Shown: piece by piece, positions 30,741 through 39,689 of the stretch
Position numbering within the stretch: the stretch's first letter is position 1
Layout of the letters: every line of letters starts with the position of its first letter
NCBI GenBank assembly: GCA_905208635.1
Contig: CAJLPX010000015.1
Span: 1 to 50,679, forward strand
Reading direction: 5' to 3'
Origin: an uncultured Collinsella sp.
GTDB lineage: Bacteria > Actinomycetota > Coriobacteriia > Coriobacteriales > Coriobacteriaceae
DNA length: 50,679 bases
Notes under the pieces: generated by a model
What the model was told of the DNA's origin: nothing
Database searches by the model: none
What the model saw: the letters and a program-made list of their open reading frames with translations, nothing else
Position numbers and translations under genes: made by a program

Positions 30741-31457
30741 TTAGAACAGAAGGGCGTAGATGACGGCGATGACGACGGAGGGAAGCATATTGGCCGTGCG
30801 GAAGGTCCGAGGACGGATGAGGTTGACGCCGACGCAGAAGATGAGCATGGAGCCTACGAGCGAAAGGCTGTTGAGGGCTGCTGTGGTCATGATGGGGGAG
30901 AGCGCGCCGGCAAACAACGTGATCGTCCCCTGGAACACGGCGACGGGCAGGGCGGAGAAGATGCAGCCGCGGCCAAGCGAGGCCGTCATGGTGCAGACGA
31001 TGATGCAGTCCAGTGCGCCCTTGAGGGCAAGCGTTGACCAGTCGCCGAGCAGGCCGTCCTGGATCGATCCCACAATGGCCATGGCGCCGATGCACACGGT
31101 GAGTGAAGTCGAGACAAAAGCGTTGGTGAACTCGTTATCGCCCTCACTGCCAGTCTTGCGCTTGAGCCATTCGCCAAGGTTCTCGATGGCGGCCTCCAAG
31201 TTGATGGCCTCGCCGATGAGCGAACCGAGCGCAAATGAGACGATGAGCATGGTGGTACCGGTGGTCGCTAGCGCCTTTCCATCGATGATGAGCATCTTTT
31301 GCATGGTGCCGCCCAGGCCGATAAACAGGACGCACAGCCCCGATGCTTTCATGAGCGTGTCTTGGATGCGCGGTGTAATGAAGCGGCCGCCCGCTAATCC
31401 CAAAAGACCGCCCGCAACTAAAAGCGCAACGTTGATGATTGTTCCCAAGCCCGGCAT
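30741..31457 (-). CDS. DUF554 family membrane protein
   Basis: A 238-aa membrane protein with about seven hydrophobic helices and typical DUF554 sequence (MPGLGTIINVALLVAGGLLG, GKALATTGTTMLIVSFALGSLIGE, SLTVCIGAMAIVGSIQDGL). Small-molecule transport is presumed for the family, the substrate is unknown. ATG 31457 follows AGGAGGG; the upstream extension to 31526 is not supported. It stands alone between the TerB operon and the exported-protein cluster. Confidence 0.88.
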   Translation of the reverse strand: MPGLGTIINVALLVAGGLLGLAGGRFITPRIQDTLMKASGLCVLFIGLGGTMQKMLIIDGKALATTGTTMLIVSFALGSLIGEAINLEAAIENLGEWLKRKTGSEGDNEFTNAFVSTSLTVCIGAMAIVGSIQDGLLGDWSTLALKGALDCIIVCTMTASLGRGCIFSALPVAVFQGTITLFAGALSPIMTTAALNSLSLVGSMLIFCVGVNLIRPRTFRTANMLPSVVIAVIYALLF

Positions 31458-31575
31458 GAGCCCTCCTGTATTGATGCCAACGTGGCAATCGTAGCAGAAC
31501 GAAATGCGAGGCACATCGCGACTCATCTAATACGTTATATAAGTGGTATTAGGAATGATGCGCAGCATTTAAGCC

Positions 31576-33006
31576 TCAGGTGGTTGTCGGGACATAGGGG
31601 TAGTAGTCAAAGCGCAGTGTCATAAGCCGCTGCGGGGATTCAATAGCCGCGGCGATGATATTGGCATCGCGGGCACGATCAAACCCTTCGAGTTCGATCT
31701 GATACGAGACGTCTTGCATAATGTCCAGACGTCGCCAGGCTAGAAGTGTGTCGCCATCGAATTCCAAGGTCTTGCCTCCGTCTGGGGCAACGGCGTATAG
31801 ACGCAGTTTAGCGGTGGTTGCAGGGTCGACAACCGTGACCTTTTTAATTTCGTTTCGAGTATTCTTGGCGCCCAACAAGGTGAGCAGTGTTGGGGCCACG
31901 ACCTCGCCCGATGGCAAAAAGACGACTTCGATGGATTCGGGAAATGCGATGATGGCCGACTTGCGGACGGGCTGATTGACGGCGGCAACTTCGATGTTTG
32001 CAGCATCGATGACCTCTGTGTGGTCGAGGGCGGCAAGCACGCAGCAGTTACCTTCATCGATCTCCTGAGGATCAGCAAGCCCCAGACTGCCCGCGAGCTC
32101 TGGATCGTTTGGACCGGTAGCGGGCTCATTCGGTGCTTCGAAAGAAGCTGGGACGCTGTTTGTCGGCGACGGCGTGTCGCCCGCACCTGCTTCTTTGTCC
32201 GTGCTCTCTTCTTGTATGGTTGCGTTGATGGGTTCGTCGTTTGAGGGGAGCGTCTTGGCGTCAAGCGCGGAGGGGACAATCCCGACGGCTCCGGATCCGT
32301 TCCACTCCATCTCGAGAAGCGCCGGGTCGGCAAGAATGCGTTGCCTGCCTAGCGTGTGGGTATCGATCGCAATAGGGCCTGCCTCCGTCCCGCGCGTAAG
32401 GCCGAGCGATCCGGCCGGCTTCTCGAAATGAATGTCTGTGTCTTCGGTACTGGCGGCGTAGAACAGCAGGGATGCTTCTCCCGCCGCGATGGCATCGGTG
32501 CCCGCCTTGGTCAGCCGCAGCGATGCCGTGAATGAGAGGGTGGGCTGCACATCGTCTGCATTCGCGGCGGCGCAGCCCAGACATATACCGCCTCCTTTCT
32601 CGAAAAACGCACCGTCGAAGGCGACCTTCGCTCCGTTCGCCGAGTCATCGACCGAAGCGATATCGATGCGCAACCCCAAATCGCACGGATCGCCATCTGC
32701 ATCGAGCACAATCGAGCGCCACGTGCAGACGGCGCACCCCGCCTGGGAGCCGTTTGCCTTGTTCGAACGATTGATATCCACGACTATCGAGCCGTCCGTA
32801 TTACGACGAAGGCATCCCGAGGTTGAGATTGCGGCCTGTGCGATCGAAAAACGCTTGCACGCAATGGCGCTCGACGGATTTGGTGCGGAGCTTAGGGCTG
32901 CTGGTAAGGAATCTGCCATGACGGGAGTCGCCCAAGCGGCGACAGGCGTTCCGGTTGCGAGCGCGCCGCAGAGTGCGACGACGGGCAAAAGGTTCTTCGA
33001 TGCCAT
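31576..33006 (-). CDS. Exported protein of unknown function, last gene of the secreted cluster
   Basis: A 476-aa protein with a signal peptide (MASKNLLPVVALCGALATGTPVAAWA, cleavage near residue 26-31) after AAGGAG at the start. It has two Cys-rich stretches, CAVCTWRSIVLD and GGGICLGCAAA, which could form disulfides or bind a ligand. A Pro/Ser/Thr/Glu-rich linker follows (about 265-315), then a beta-rich C-terminal half without an obvious anchor. No family is recognised. The same-strand cluster of five genes suggests it is secreted together with the upstream products and may be an assembled surface component. Confidence 0.7.
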   Translation of the reverse strand: MASKNLLPVVALCGALATGTPVAAWATPVMADSLPAALSSAPNPSSAIACKRFSIAQAAISTSGCLRRNTDGSIVVDINRSNKANGSQAGCAVCTWRSIVLDADGDPCDLGLRIDIASVDDSANGAKVAFDGAFFEKGGGICLGCAAANADDVQPTLSFTASLRLTKAGTDAIAAGEASLLFYAASTEDTDIHFEKPAGSLGLTRGTEAGPIAIDTHTLGRQRILADPALLEMEWNGSGAVGIVPSALDAKTLPSNDEPINATIQEESTDKEAGAGDTPSPTNSVPASFEAPNEPATGPNDPELAGSLGLADPQEIDEGNCCVLAALDHTEVIDAANIEVAAVNQPVRKSAIIAFPESIEVVFLPSGEVVAPTLLTLLGAKNTRNEIKKVTVVDPATTAKLRLYAVAPDGGKTLEFDGDTLLAWRRLDIMQDVSYQIELEGFDRARDANIIAAAIESPQRLMTLRFDYYPYVPTTT

Positions 33007-33024
33007 GGGGTCTCCTTAGCTAAT

Positions 33025-33306
33025 TTAGTGCGGCCTGTCCGTGTTTCGTTTCTGGCTGCGTTTGATGTGCAGACCGAGGCCGGCGGTTCCCGCGCCTGCT
33101 GCCGTGGCGCCTGCTGCCAAGAGCCATCGTCTGTCGTCTGTCTGTGCCAACGGTTCCTTGCAGTTGCCGCGGTCGAGCTCCGAGAGGTCGACCGTCACTT
33201 GCGTGGCGGCCTGCGCCTGTTCTTGCTGGGCAAAGGCCATGGCTGGCCCAAACGCTAGGATACTGACGGCGGCGGCCAGGGCGACGGCCTTATGCCGTGT
33301 GCGCAC
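33025..33306 (-). CDS. Small exported protein with C-terminal membrane-like segment
   Basis: A 93-aa product. I place the start at GTG 33306 (MRTRHKAVALAAAVSILAF); a TTG 30 bases earlier is possible. It has a signal peptide ending near AFA-QQ, a short mature region (VTVDLSELDRGNCKEPL), then a hydrophobic Ala/Gly stretch (WLLAAGATAAGAGTAGLGLHI) and basic tail KRSQKRNTDRPH. This resembles a surface protein sorted at its C-terminus, though no LPXTG is present. It overlaps the 3' end of the preceding gene by 17 bases, implying coupling. Confidence 0.6.
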   Translation of the reverse strand: MRTRHKAVALAAAVSILAFGPAMAFAQQEQAQAATQVTVDLSELDRGNCKEPLAQTDDRRWLLAAGATAAGAGTAGLGLHIKRSQKRNTDRPH

Positions 33307-33889
33307 CGGGCTCGACCGTCCAGGTGATCGTTGCAACCTGATCGCCTTCGCCGGTTACGCGGAAGATGTCGCGCGTGACGCGGGCGACGTTTCCGCTTGT
33401 CTTGAGCTTAATTTTGTCCGTGCCGCCGGCAATGCCCTGGTAGCCCATGTCGAAGGCTGCATTCTTGGAAAGATCGAGGCCCGTCTCCTGCATTGCGGCG
33501 CTGGCGTTCTGGAGTGCACCGTCGGGGCCGACCTTAAAGTCGATGGAATTCTGCGCGGTTCCGGCCTTGGCGTCGGCGGCAATGGTCCAGGTGTTCATGG
33601 CGTCGATCTTCATGTTGGTGACATGGATGCCGTAGGCCGAATGATTGTCGATGGTGGTCGCGTCTTCTGAGGGGCCCTGAAGCGTGCCGTCGGCCTTGGC
33701 GACGAAGGGAATAACCGTCGGAACTTTGAACTCTACGTTGTCGATCTCGGTCCTGACCATTACTTTCGTGGTTCCAACGCGCCCGGCTGCCAGAGCTGGC
33801 GTCGGGGCGGCGCCCATTGCGAGCGCGAGCGCGAGCCCTGCGCCCACGACGAGCGCTCTGGCTCCGTTCATGTTCCTGGTGATGTCCAT
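33290..33889 (-). CDS. Exported hypothetical protein
   Basis: A 199-aa product with a clear signal peptide (residues 1-35, ending PALAA) and a mature part of alternating beta strands (VEFKVPTVIPFVAKADGTL, AYGIHVTNMKIDAMNTWTI, NVARVTRDIFRVTGEGDQVATITWTVE). AAGGAA precedes the ATG. It looks like a small secreted beta-sandwich of the kind used for surface polymers or wall binding. No family is recognised and it has no membrane anchor. Confidence 0.65.
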   Translation of the reverse strand: MDITRNMNGARALVVGAGLALALAMGAAPTPALAAGRVGTTKVMVRTEIDNVEFKVPTVIPFVAKADGTLQGPSEDATTIDNHSAYGIHVTNMKIDAMNTWTIAADAKAGTAQNSIDFKVGPDGALQNASAAMQETGLDLSKNAAFDMGYQGIAGGTDKIKLKTSGNVARVTRDIFRVTGEGDQVATITWTVEPGAHTA

Positions 33890-33979
33890 GGTCGTTCCTT
33901 TCTATTCGCCGCGGGCCGTCCCCGCGATGATTGGACGAATGCTGGTGAATTGCGTGCGGTGCCGCGTCGGCCGAAAAAG

Positions 33980-34489
33980 CTAGTTCTCGGCTTGCTCAAC
34001 CCGTACCTTGACACGTGTCGGATTGCCGTGGCTGTCGAGGGTCTTGGCATCGAGTGCCTGGATCTCGATGTATGCCTCGCCTTCTTTGATGTCGCCGGCG
34101 GGGCACGTCTCGATTGTCTTGCCGGTCTCGACCACACCGGATTCGTACATGGTCTCGTCGTTTTGGATGACGCGGAATCGCTGGGGAAATTTATTGTCTT
34201 GGACGTTTTGCACGTTGACGCGCAGCTTGCCGTCCTCCTGTAGCTGAGCGACCGGCGCGACCGAAATCGTCATCATGTTGTCGCGGACGATGGCATCGAG
34301 CTCATCTTGGATTTCTTGTCGCGATTTGCCCTCTGCCGTCGTGACTGAGGCGCCCGCTTCGGGCACGGGCTGCGACTGCCAGGCGTATAGCCCTACGGCG
34401 ATGAGGGCGCAGACGATAGCCAGGCAGACAACGACGAGTTTCTTGCGACGCCCCAGTCCTGCGAGGCGGGGCGGCTTCTTCGCACTCAT
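33980..34489 (-). CDS. Membrane-anchored extracytoplasmic hypothetical protein
   Basis: A 169-aa protein with a basic cytoplasmic N-terminus (MSAKKPPRLAGLGRRKK), one membrane segment (LVVVCLAIVCALIAVGLYAW, about 18-37) and a hydrophilic outside domain (RFRVIQNDETMYESGVVETG, EAYIEIQALDAKTLDSHGN). Its ATG overlaps the stop of the upstream gene by four bases (ATGA). It probably belongs to the same surface assembly as the genes that follow. Confidence 0.65.
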   Translation of the reverse strand: MSAKKPPRLAGLGRRKKLVVVCLAIVCALIAVGLYAWQSQPVPEAGASVTTAEGKSRQEIQDELDAIVRDNMMTISVAPVAQLQEDGKLRVNVQNVQDNKFPQRFRVIQNDETMYESGVVETGKTIETCPAGDIKEGEAYIEIQALDAKTLDSHGNPTRVKVRVEQAEN

Positions 34490-34782
34490 GCGGCGTCCTT
34501 GGTGGTGTAGACACGTGCGAACGTGGACGGGTCCGCTCCAAAGAGCATGTGAAGCATCAGGCGGCGCGAGTAGATGAGCTCGTCAAAGTCGTGAGGGAGC
34601 TCGATGTCGTGGATACGCGCGATGTGGTGGGCGAGCGCCGAGAACGACTCGGGGTCGCAGATAACATCGGTGGTGACGTGGTAGACCGCCGTATCGGGGA
34701 ACGCCTCTTCGTCGAAAGGCAGGAGATAGGGATTGTCGTCGACCTCGATGGCGACGCCGTACTGGGGCCAGTAATATGCCAT
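34486..34782 (-). CDS. Small hypothetical protein, first gene of the exported cluster
   Basis: A 98-aa protein without signal peptide or membrane segment (MAYYWPQYGVAIEVDDNPYL..., LIYSRRLMLHMLFGADPSTF), so cytosolic. GGGAGG precedes the ATG. It is coupled by ATGA overlap to the membrane-anchored gene. No family recognised; a chaperone or regulator of the exported partners is conceivable. Confidence 0.6.
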   Translation of the reverse strand: MAYYWPQYGVAIEVDDNPYLLPFDEEAFPDTAVYHVTTDVICDPESFSALAHHIARIHDIELPHDFDELIYSRRLMLHMLFGADPSTFARVYTTKDAA

Positions 34783-35128
34783 GGGAACCTCCCTGCTTCT
34801 GGGGCCAAAACTTCTATCGGTTTTGGTTGTCGACGCCGACCGTATCAGCCGCTACTTGACCAATTTCTGACCAAATGCTTGACGGATTGACATCTCCGCA
34901 GGTAAAAGGTGGAAAAAATTACTTCAACTTTTTTCGAGCGACAATCGAGCGGTCGGCGACGGCGGGGCGATATGTGTCAAAAGCATCGTCTGCCGAGGAA
35001 GCCTTGCCGTTCGCCGAATTGCACAAACGTAAAAATCGCCAATTATGGAGACGGTCTCGAACACGTCGACGAAACGATGCGGTAACATCTCCCTGCAAAC
35101 ACTGTAGTTAGCTAAAGGGGGAGTTCGC
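34783..35128. promoter_or_regulatory. Divergent intergenic region, 346 bases
   Basis: Separates the exported cluster (minus) from the lactate operon (plus). A short patch (34855-34891) repeats TTGACCAA/CTGACCAA/TTGACGG/TTGACA, which could be overlapping -35 boxes or a regulator site. GGGGGAG (35117-35123) is the ribosome site for the GTG at 35129. No ORF or RNA gene was recognised here. Confidence 0.35.
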
Positions 35129-36730
35129 GTGTCTGCAACCATTAAACCCTTCACCGATGAGTTCGAAGAGTATGGCCGCGATGAATCTCGTGCATCGGGC
35201 GAAGCATCGAGCATCTCGTTTCCGACAACGGAAGACGAGGTCCGTGCCATTTTGGAAACGCTCCATGCCGAGCGTGTCCCGGTAACGGTTCAGGGCGCCC
35301 GAACCGGCCTTGCCGCCGGTGCCGTGCCCCACGGTGGGCATATCCTCAATACTTCCCGTATGAATCGCTACTTGGGCCTTCGCCGCGATGAACAAAGCCA
35401 ATTTCTGCTGCGCGTGGAGCCGGGCGTTGTGCTCTCGGAGCTGCGTAAGCAGCTGAGCAAGAAGGTACTGCCGACCGCTGGTTGGGACCAGGCATCGCTT
35501 GAGGCCTACGAGGAGTTCCAAGAGTCCCCCGAGCAGTTCTTTCCCACCGATCCCACCGAGGCATCTGCCTGTCTGGGTGGCATGGCGGCATGCAACGCCT
35601 CCGGCGCCCGCAGCTACGCTTACGGCCCCATGCGCCCGCATATCACGGGACTCCACGTCGCGCTGGCTGATGGCGATTTGCTTGAGCTTCAGCGCGGCGA
35701 GGCTTTTGCCCAGGGCCGCCACCTGTCGCTCGTGACGGCAGAGGGCCGTACGCTCGAGCTCGATCTTCCCGGCTATACCATGCCCGAGACAAAAAATGCC
35801 TCAGGCTATTTCGTTGCGGACGATATGGACGCCATCGACCTCTTTATCGGCGCGTGCGGCACGCTCGGCGTTATCACCGAGCTCGAGATTGCCCTGCAGG
35901 CGGCGCCTGCGGTCGTTTGGGGTGTGAGTTGCTTTTTCGATAGCGAGGACAAGGCGGTGTCCTTTACCGATTCCGTGCGCCCTGTCCTGTCCCATGCGGC
36001 TGCCATCGAGTACTTCGATGCTGGCGCCCTGGATATTCTACGTCGCCAGCGCGAGCAGTCGACGGCGTTTGCCTCGCTGCCGGCGCTCGACAAAGAGGCC
36101 AAGGTATGTGTCTACGTGGAGCTCGATTGCGATGACGAGGCGCAGGCGACCGAGGAGCTGTACCACTTGGGATGGGTGCTGGAGCTTGCGGGCGGCCGCG
36201 ACGATGCGACATGGGTCGCCCGCAACGAAGTCGATCGCGAGTGCCAGCGGTTCTTCCGCCACGCGGTGCCCGAGAGCGTCAACATGCTCATTGACGAGCG
36301 TCGCCGCACCGACCCCACCATTACCAAGCTGGGATCGGATATGTCGGTGCCCAATGCACGCCTTGCCGATGTCGTGGCCCTCTATCGCCGCACGCTGGCC
36401 GAAAGCGGGCTTGAGTCTGCTGCCTGGGGACACATCGGGAACAACCATCTGCATGTGAACATCCTGCCGCGCGATGCGCAAGACTACCGTCGTGGTGGAG
36501 AGCTCTTTGCCCAGTGGGCTTCCGAGGTCACGGCCATGGGCGGTGCCGTTTCTGCCGAACACGGCGTCGGCAAGATCAAGGCGGGCTTCTTGGAGACGAT
36601 GTACGGCCACGAGGCCATGGTCGAGTCGGCGCGCCTCAAACTCCAGCTTGATCCTGCCGGCCAGCTGGGTCGCGGCAACCTGTTTACGGAGAAGCTCTTG
36701 GATGAACTCGTCCAGAAAGGGGGCGCGTGA
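35129..36730 (+). CDS. FAD-linked D-lactate/2-hydroxyacid dehydrogenase (LctD/GlcD-like)
   Basis: A 533-aa flavoenzyme with an FAD-binding PCMH domain (about 30-230; PVTVQGARTGLAAGAVPHGG, ASACLGGMAACNASGARSY) and a C-terminal FAD oxidase domain bearing the metal/substrate histidines WGHIGNNHLHVN and the motif AEHGVGKIK. It starts at GTG 35129 after GGGGGAG. Its stop overlaps the etfB start. With EtfB and ferredoxin-EtfA it matches the LctBCD lactate dehydrogenase/Etf complex of acetogens, where reduced ferredoxin drives electron transfer from lactate to NAD. Substrate (lactate versus another 2-hydroxyacid) is inferred from context. Confidence 0.85.
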   Translation: MSATIKPFTDEFEEYGRDESRASGEASSISFPTTEDEVRAILETLHAERVPVTVQGARTGLAAGAVPHGGHILNTSRMNRYLGLRRDEQSQFLLRVEPGVVLSELRKQLSKKVLPTAGWDQASLEAYEEFQESPEQFFPTDPTEASACLGGMAACNASGARSYAYGPMRPHITGLHVALADGDLLELQRGEAFAQGRHLSLVTAEGRTLELDLPGYTMPETKNASGYFVADDMDAIDLFIGACGTLGVITELEIALQAAPAVVWGVSCFFDSEDKAVSFTDSVRPVLSHAAAIEYFDAGALDILRRQREQSTAFASLPALDKEAKVCVYVELDCDDEAQATEELYHLGWVLELAGGRDDATWVARNEVDRECQRFFRHAVPESVNMLIDERRRTDPTITKLGSDMSVPNARLADVVALYRRTLAESGLESAAWGHIGNNHLHVNILPRDAQDYRRGGELFAQWASEVTAMGGAVSAEHGVGKIKAGFLETMYGHEAMVESARLKLQLDPAGQLGRGNLFTEKLLDELVQKGGA

Positions 36731-37548
36731 AGATGAGTGATTTCCATATGGTGGTGTGCGTCAAGGCGGTGCCCGGAAGCACCGAGGTCAAGATGGACCC
36801 CAAGACCAATACTATCGTGCGTGATGGCAAGCAGGCGGTCGTTAATCCCTTCGATGCAAGTGCCCTCGAATGTGCGCTAGCGCTGAAGGACGACTTTATC
36901 GGCTTTGGCATGGACGTGCGTGTGACGGTGGTGTCGATGGGCATCCCCGCGACCGAATCGCTGCTGCGCGACTGCATCGCCCGCGGTGCCGACGACGCGC
37001 TGCTGCTGACCGATCGCGCCTTTGCGGGCGCCGATACCCTAGCCACCACCTATGCCCTCAAATGCGGCATCGAGGCACTCGATGAGGACTTTGACCTGCT
37101 CATCTGCGGCAAGATGGCAGTGGACGGCGATACGGCCCAGATCGGCCCCGAGCTGGCCGGCGCCTTTGGGGTCCCCTGCGTGACCGACGTGAGCTGTGTG
37201 CAGAGCGCGGGATTTACGACGTGTGGCTCGCTGGCGCTCGTTCACGGCTGCGATGCCGGCGAGGAGACGGTGTACCTGGAGATGCCGTGTGCGATGACGA
37301 CCGCCAAGGAGATTGGCCAGCTGCGCATGCCGAGTATTGCCGGTATTCGCGCGGCCGAGGATGCAGACGTGCGTGTGGCCAGCGCTGCCGACGTAAACGC
37401 CGATCCCTCGCGTTGCGGCCTTGCCGGATCACCGACGCAGGTCGTGCGCTCGTTTGTGCCCGACCGTGACCAAACGTGCGAGGCCGTTGAGGGAACGGCG
37501 TCCGAGCAGGCGGTAAAACTTGCCAAGATTATTGAGGGGATGGCATAG
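36727..37548 (+). CDS. etfB: Electron transfer flavoprotein beta subunit (EtfB)
   Basis: A 273-aa EtfB-type protein. It shows CVKAVPGSTEVKMDP, the nucleotide-site VNPFDASALECALALKD and the signature DFDLLICGKMAVDGDTAQIGPELA. It pairs with EtfA and carries the second nucleotide site, which in bifurcating Etfs holds FAD. The GTG at 36727 overlaps the dehydrogenase stop by four bases; ATG 36733 is an alternative. It is the middle gene of the lactate dehydrogenase/Etf operon. Confidence 0.92.
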   Translation: MKMSDFHMVVCVKAVPGSTEVKMDPKTNTIVRDGKQAVVNPFDASALECALALKDDFIGFGMDVRVTVVSMGIPATESLLRDCIARGADDALLLTDRAFAGADTLATTYALKCGIEALDEDFDLLICGKMAVDGDTAQIGPELAGAFGVPCVTDVSCVQSAGFTTCGSLALVHGCDAGEETVYLEMPCAMTTAKEIGQLRMPSIAGIRAAEDADVRVASAADVNADPSRCGLAGSPTQVVRSFVPDRDQTCEAVEGTASEQAVKLAKIIEGMA

Positions 37549-38754
37549 ATGAGCGGGCTGATTATCGATAGCGAAGCCTGTATCGGCTGCGGTCGCTGCG
37601 TTCGCGCCTGCGCCTCGGGCGGCATTGTGGTGGAGGGTGAGCGCCCCAATCGCTGTGCCCGCGTAACCGACGGCTGTATCCTGTGCGGTGGGTGCGTCGA
37701 CGCCTGCCCCGTCAACGCCATCTCGATTGAGCGCGACGAGGCCGCCGGCGCGGCAGACCTTGACGCATATCGAGACATCTGGATCTTCGTGCAGACTGAC
37801 GAGCACGATGCCGTTGCATCCGTGGCCTTCGAGCTCATGGGCAAGGGGCGCGAGCTTGCCGATGCCCGCGGCTGCCGTCTGGTGGCACTGGTCGGCATGA
37901 GCCCCGAGGGCTCACTCGGGGACCTGGAGCATCTGATTTGCGCCGGTGCGGACGAAGTTCTGGTCTGTCGTGACGAGCGCCTGCGTCAGAACGACGCGGA
38001 GGTCTACGCTCGCTTGATCTGCGATTTGGTAGCCGAGCGCAAGCCCGAGGCCATTCTGTACGGCGCGACCGCCTTTGGTCGCGAGCTGGCGCCCGGTGTG
38101 GCCGTGCGCTTGCAGACGGGTCTTACGGCCGATTGCACGGTGCTTTCTATGGATACGGAGACGGGTCTGCTGCAGCAGACGCGCCCGGCGTTTGGCGGCA
38201 ACCTGATGGCCACCATTATCTGCCCCAACCACCGTCCTCAGATGGCAACGGTGCGCCCCGGCATCTTTAAGGCGCCCGAGTTTGACTATAGCCGCTCCGG
38301 CACGATTACCCAGGTAGTGCTTGCGGATGACGTTAAGGCCCGCGTCGAGATCTCGATTCCCGCCGAGGAGTGGGGACAGCAGGCCTCAATTGCCGATGCC
38401 GAGCGTCTGGTCGTGGTGGGCCGCGGCATCGGCTCCAAGAAGAATCTGCCCCTGATGCGAAAGCTCGCCGATGCCCTGGGTGCCGAGCTTGGTTGCACGC
38501 GTCCCATTGTGGAGGCAGGCTGGTTGGAGTATCGCCACCAAATTGGCCAGACGGGTGTATCGGTCTCGCCCAAGCTTCTCGTGAGTATCGGTGTTTCGGG
38601 CGCCATCCAGCATCTTGCCGGCATCGGTGGGGCGGAGTGCATTATCGCCATCAACGAGGACCCGGATGCCCCCATCTTTGGTGCCGCCCAGTACAAGGTC
38701 GTCGGCGATGCCGTTGAGGTCGTCGAGGAGCTGCTGGCCCAGTTTGAGCGCTAG
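37549..38754 (+). CDS. etfA: Ferredoxin-EtfA fusion (electron transfer flavoprotein alpha subunit)
   Basis: A 401-aa protein. The N-terminal 60 residues hold two [4Fe-4S] motifs, CIGCGRCVRAC (Cys11-21) and CILCGGCVDACP (Cys43-53). The EtfA domain follows, with RKPEAILYGATAFGRELAPG, VVVGRGIGSKKNL and the FAD-binding C-terminal SIGVSGAIQHLAGIGG. Such fusions occur in LctC of lactate-bifurcating complexes, where the ferredoxin part receives electrons from cellular ferredoxin. It starts directly after the etfB stop. The final TAG overlaps the stop of the convergent HD gene within CTAG. Confidence 0.94.
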   Translation: MSGLIIDSEACIGCGRCVRACASGGIVVEGERPNRCARVTDGCILCGGCVDACPVNAISIERDEAAGAADLDAYRDIWIFVQTDEHDAVASVAFELMGKGRELADARGCRLVALVGMSPEGSLGDLEHLICAGADEVLVCRDERLRQNDAEVYARLICDLVAERKPEAILYGATAFGRELAPGVAVRLQTGLTADCTVLSMDTETGLLQQTRPAFGGNLMATIICPNHRPQMATVRPGIFKAPEFDYSRSGTITQVVLADDVKARVEISIPAEEWGQQASIADAERLVVVGRGIGSKKNLPLMRKLADALGAELGCTRPIVEAGWLEYRHQIGQTGVSVSPKLLVSIGVSGAIQHLAGIGGAECIIAINEDPDAPIFGAAQYKVVGDAVEVVEELLAQFER

Positions 38755-39563
38755 GCACGCGCCAGCCAGTCGCGCATCTCGTCCTTTAGGCGGCTCCAGG
38801 TTGCCTGCGTGGCGGGGTCGGTAAAGGGCCGCGTAATGCCAAAGGGCGCGTCGAGCAGGCGGTAGATATCGCCTTGCTCGCGCGCCAGCGCGCGGCTTGC
38901 CGGATAGACGAGCTCAAACATAAAGCAGATAAGCCCCACCAAGAAGTCGGCGGGCTCATCGCGCTCATCGCGCGCGACGCAGCGGTGCTCGTCAAAGGCG
39001 GTAAGCGCCGGTGTCGAGAAGTGGCTGGCGAGAAACGTGTCCTCATCCACCTTGAGGACGGTGTCGACGGTGCTGTCGGCGATGGTGCGCATAATGTCGA
39101 TCTTGTCGCCATCGCGCACGATGTCGCAGAAGCTCCGCGTGCGCTCGTCGAGCTGTGCGGGTAGACGGAAATCGCTGTGATAGGCGATGCTCGCTCGGAT
39201 GAGCTCATCTTCTGCCGGGTCATCGATAAAGTCGCGGATGCTCATTACGGCGGGTGCATCGGCGGGATTCTCGCCAAAGAGGACCTCGATGCCCAGCACT
39301 GCATGGCTCATGCTCTCGGCGTCCTTAAAGGTGTCCCAGCGTCGCAGCTGCTCAAAGCGGCCCATATCGTGCAGCAGGCCGCAAAGCCATGCCAGGTCAA
39401 TATCTTCTGACGACCAGCCCTGCTCGCGCGCTACGGCATCGCATGCCTCGGCCACGTGGTACGTATGCTCGATTTTGAGCGCGATGCGTGGGTTGGTGGC
39501 GTCGTAGGCATCGGTGTAGCTTTTGAAGGCCGCGCGCGCCCGGTCTCGATCGATAGCTGTCAT
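38751..39563 (-). CDS. HD-domain phosphohydrolase
   Basis: A 270-aa predicted metal-dependent phosphohydrolase. The HD set is visible: His33/His36 in IEHTYHVAEAC, His65-Asp66 in LLHDMGRF, His87 in MSHAVLG, a later YHSDFRLP, and Asp in VRDGDKIDIMR. These resemble HD enzymes acting on nucleotides; the substrate is not evident. AGGAAGT precedes the ATG. It is transcribed toward the Etf operon and shares the terminal four bases with it. Confidence 0.86.
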   Translation of the reverse strand: MTAIDRDRARAAFKSYTDAYDATNPRIALKIEHTYHVAEACDAVAREQGWSSEDIDLAWLCGLLHDMGRFEQLRRWDTFKDAESMSHAVLGIEVLFGENPADAPAVMSIRDFIDDPAEDELIRASIAYHSDFRLPAQLDERTRSFCDIVRDGDKIDIMRTIADSTVDTVLKVDEDTFLASHFSTPALTAFDEHRCVARDERDEPADFLVGLICFMFELVYPASRALAREQGDIYRLLDAPFGITRPFTDPATQATWSRLKDEMRDWLARA

Positions 39564-39689
39564 AATGACTTCCTAAAAAGTTGTGTCTTTCGATCCGGTG
39601 GCAATTGTAGGTGAACTTTATTGCCACCGGTTGATATTTCTGCTGCGTTGCAAGGCGCGCTGCAGACGACTTACCAGAATGGGAGTGGC

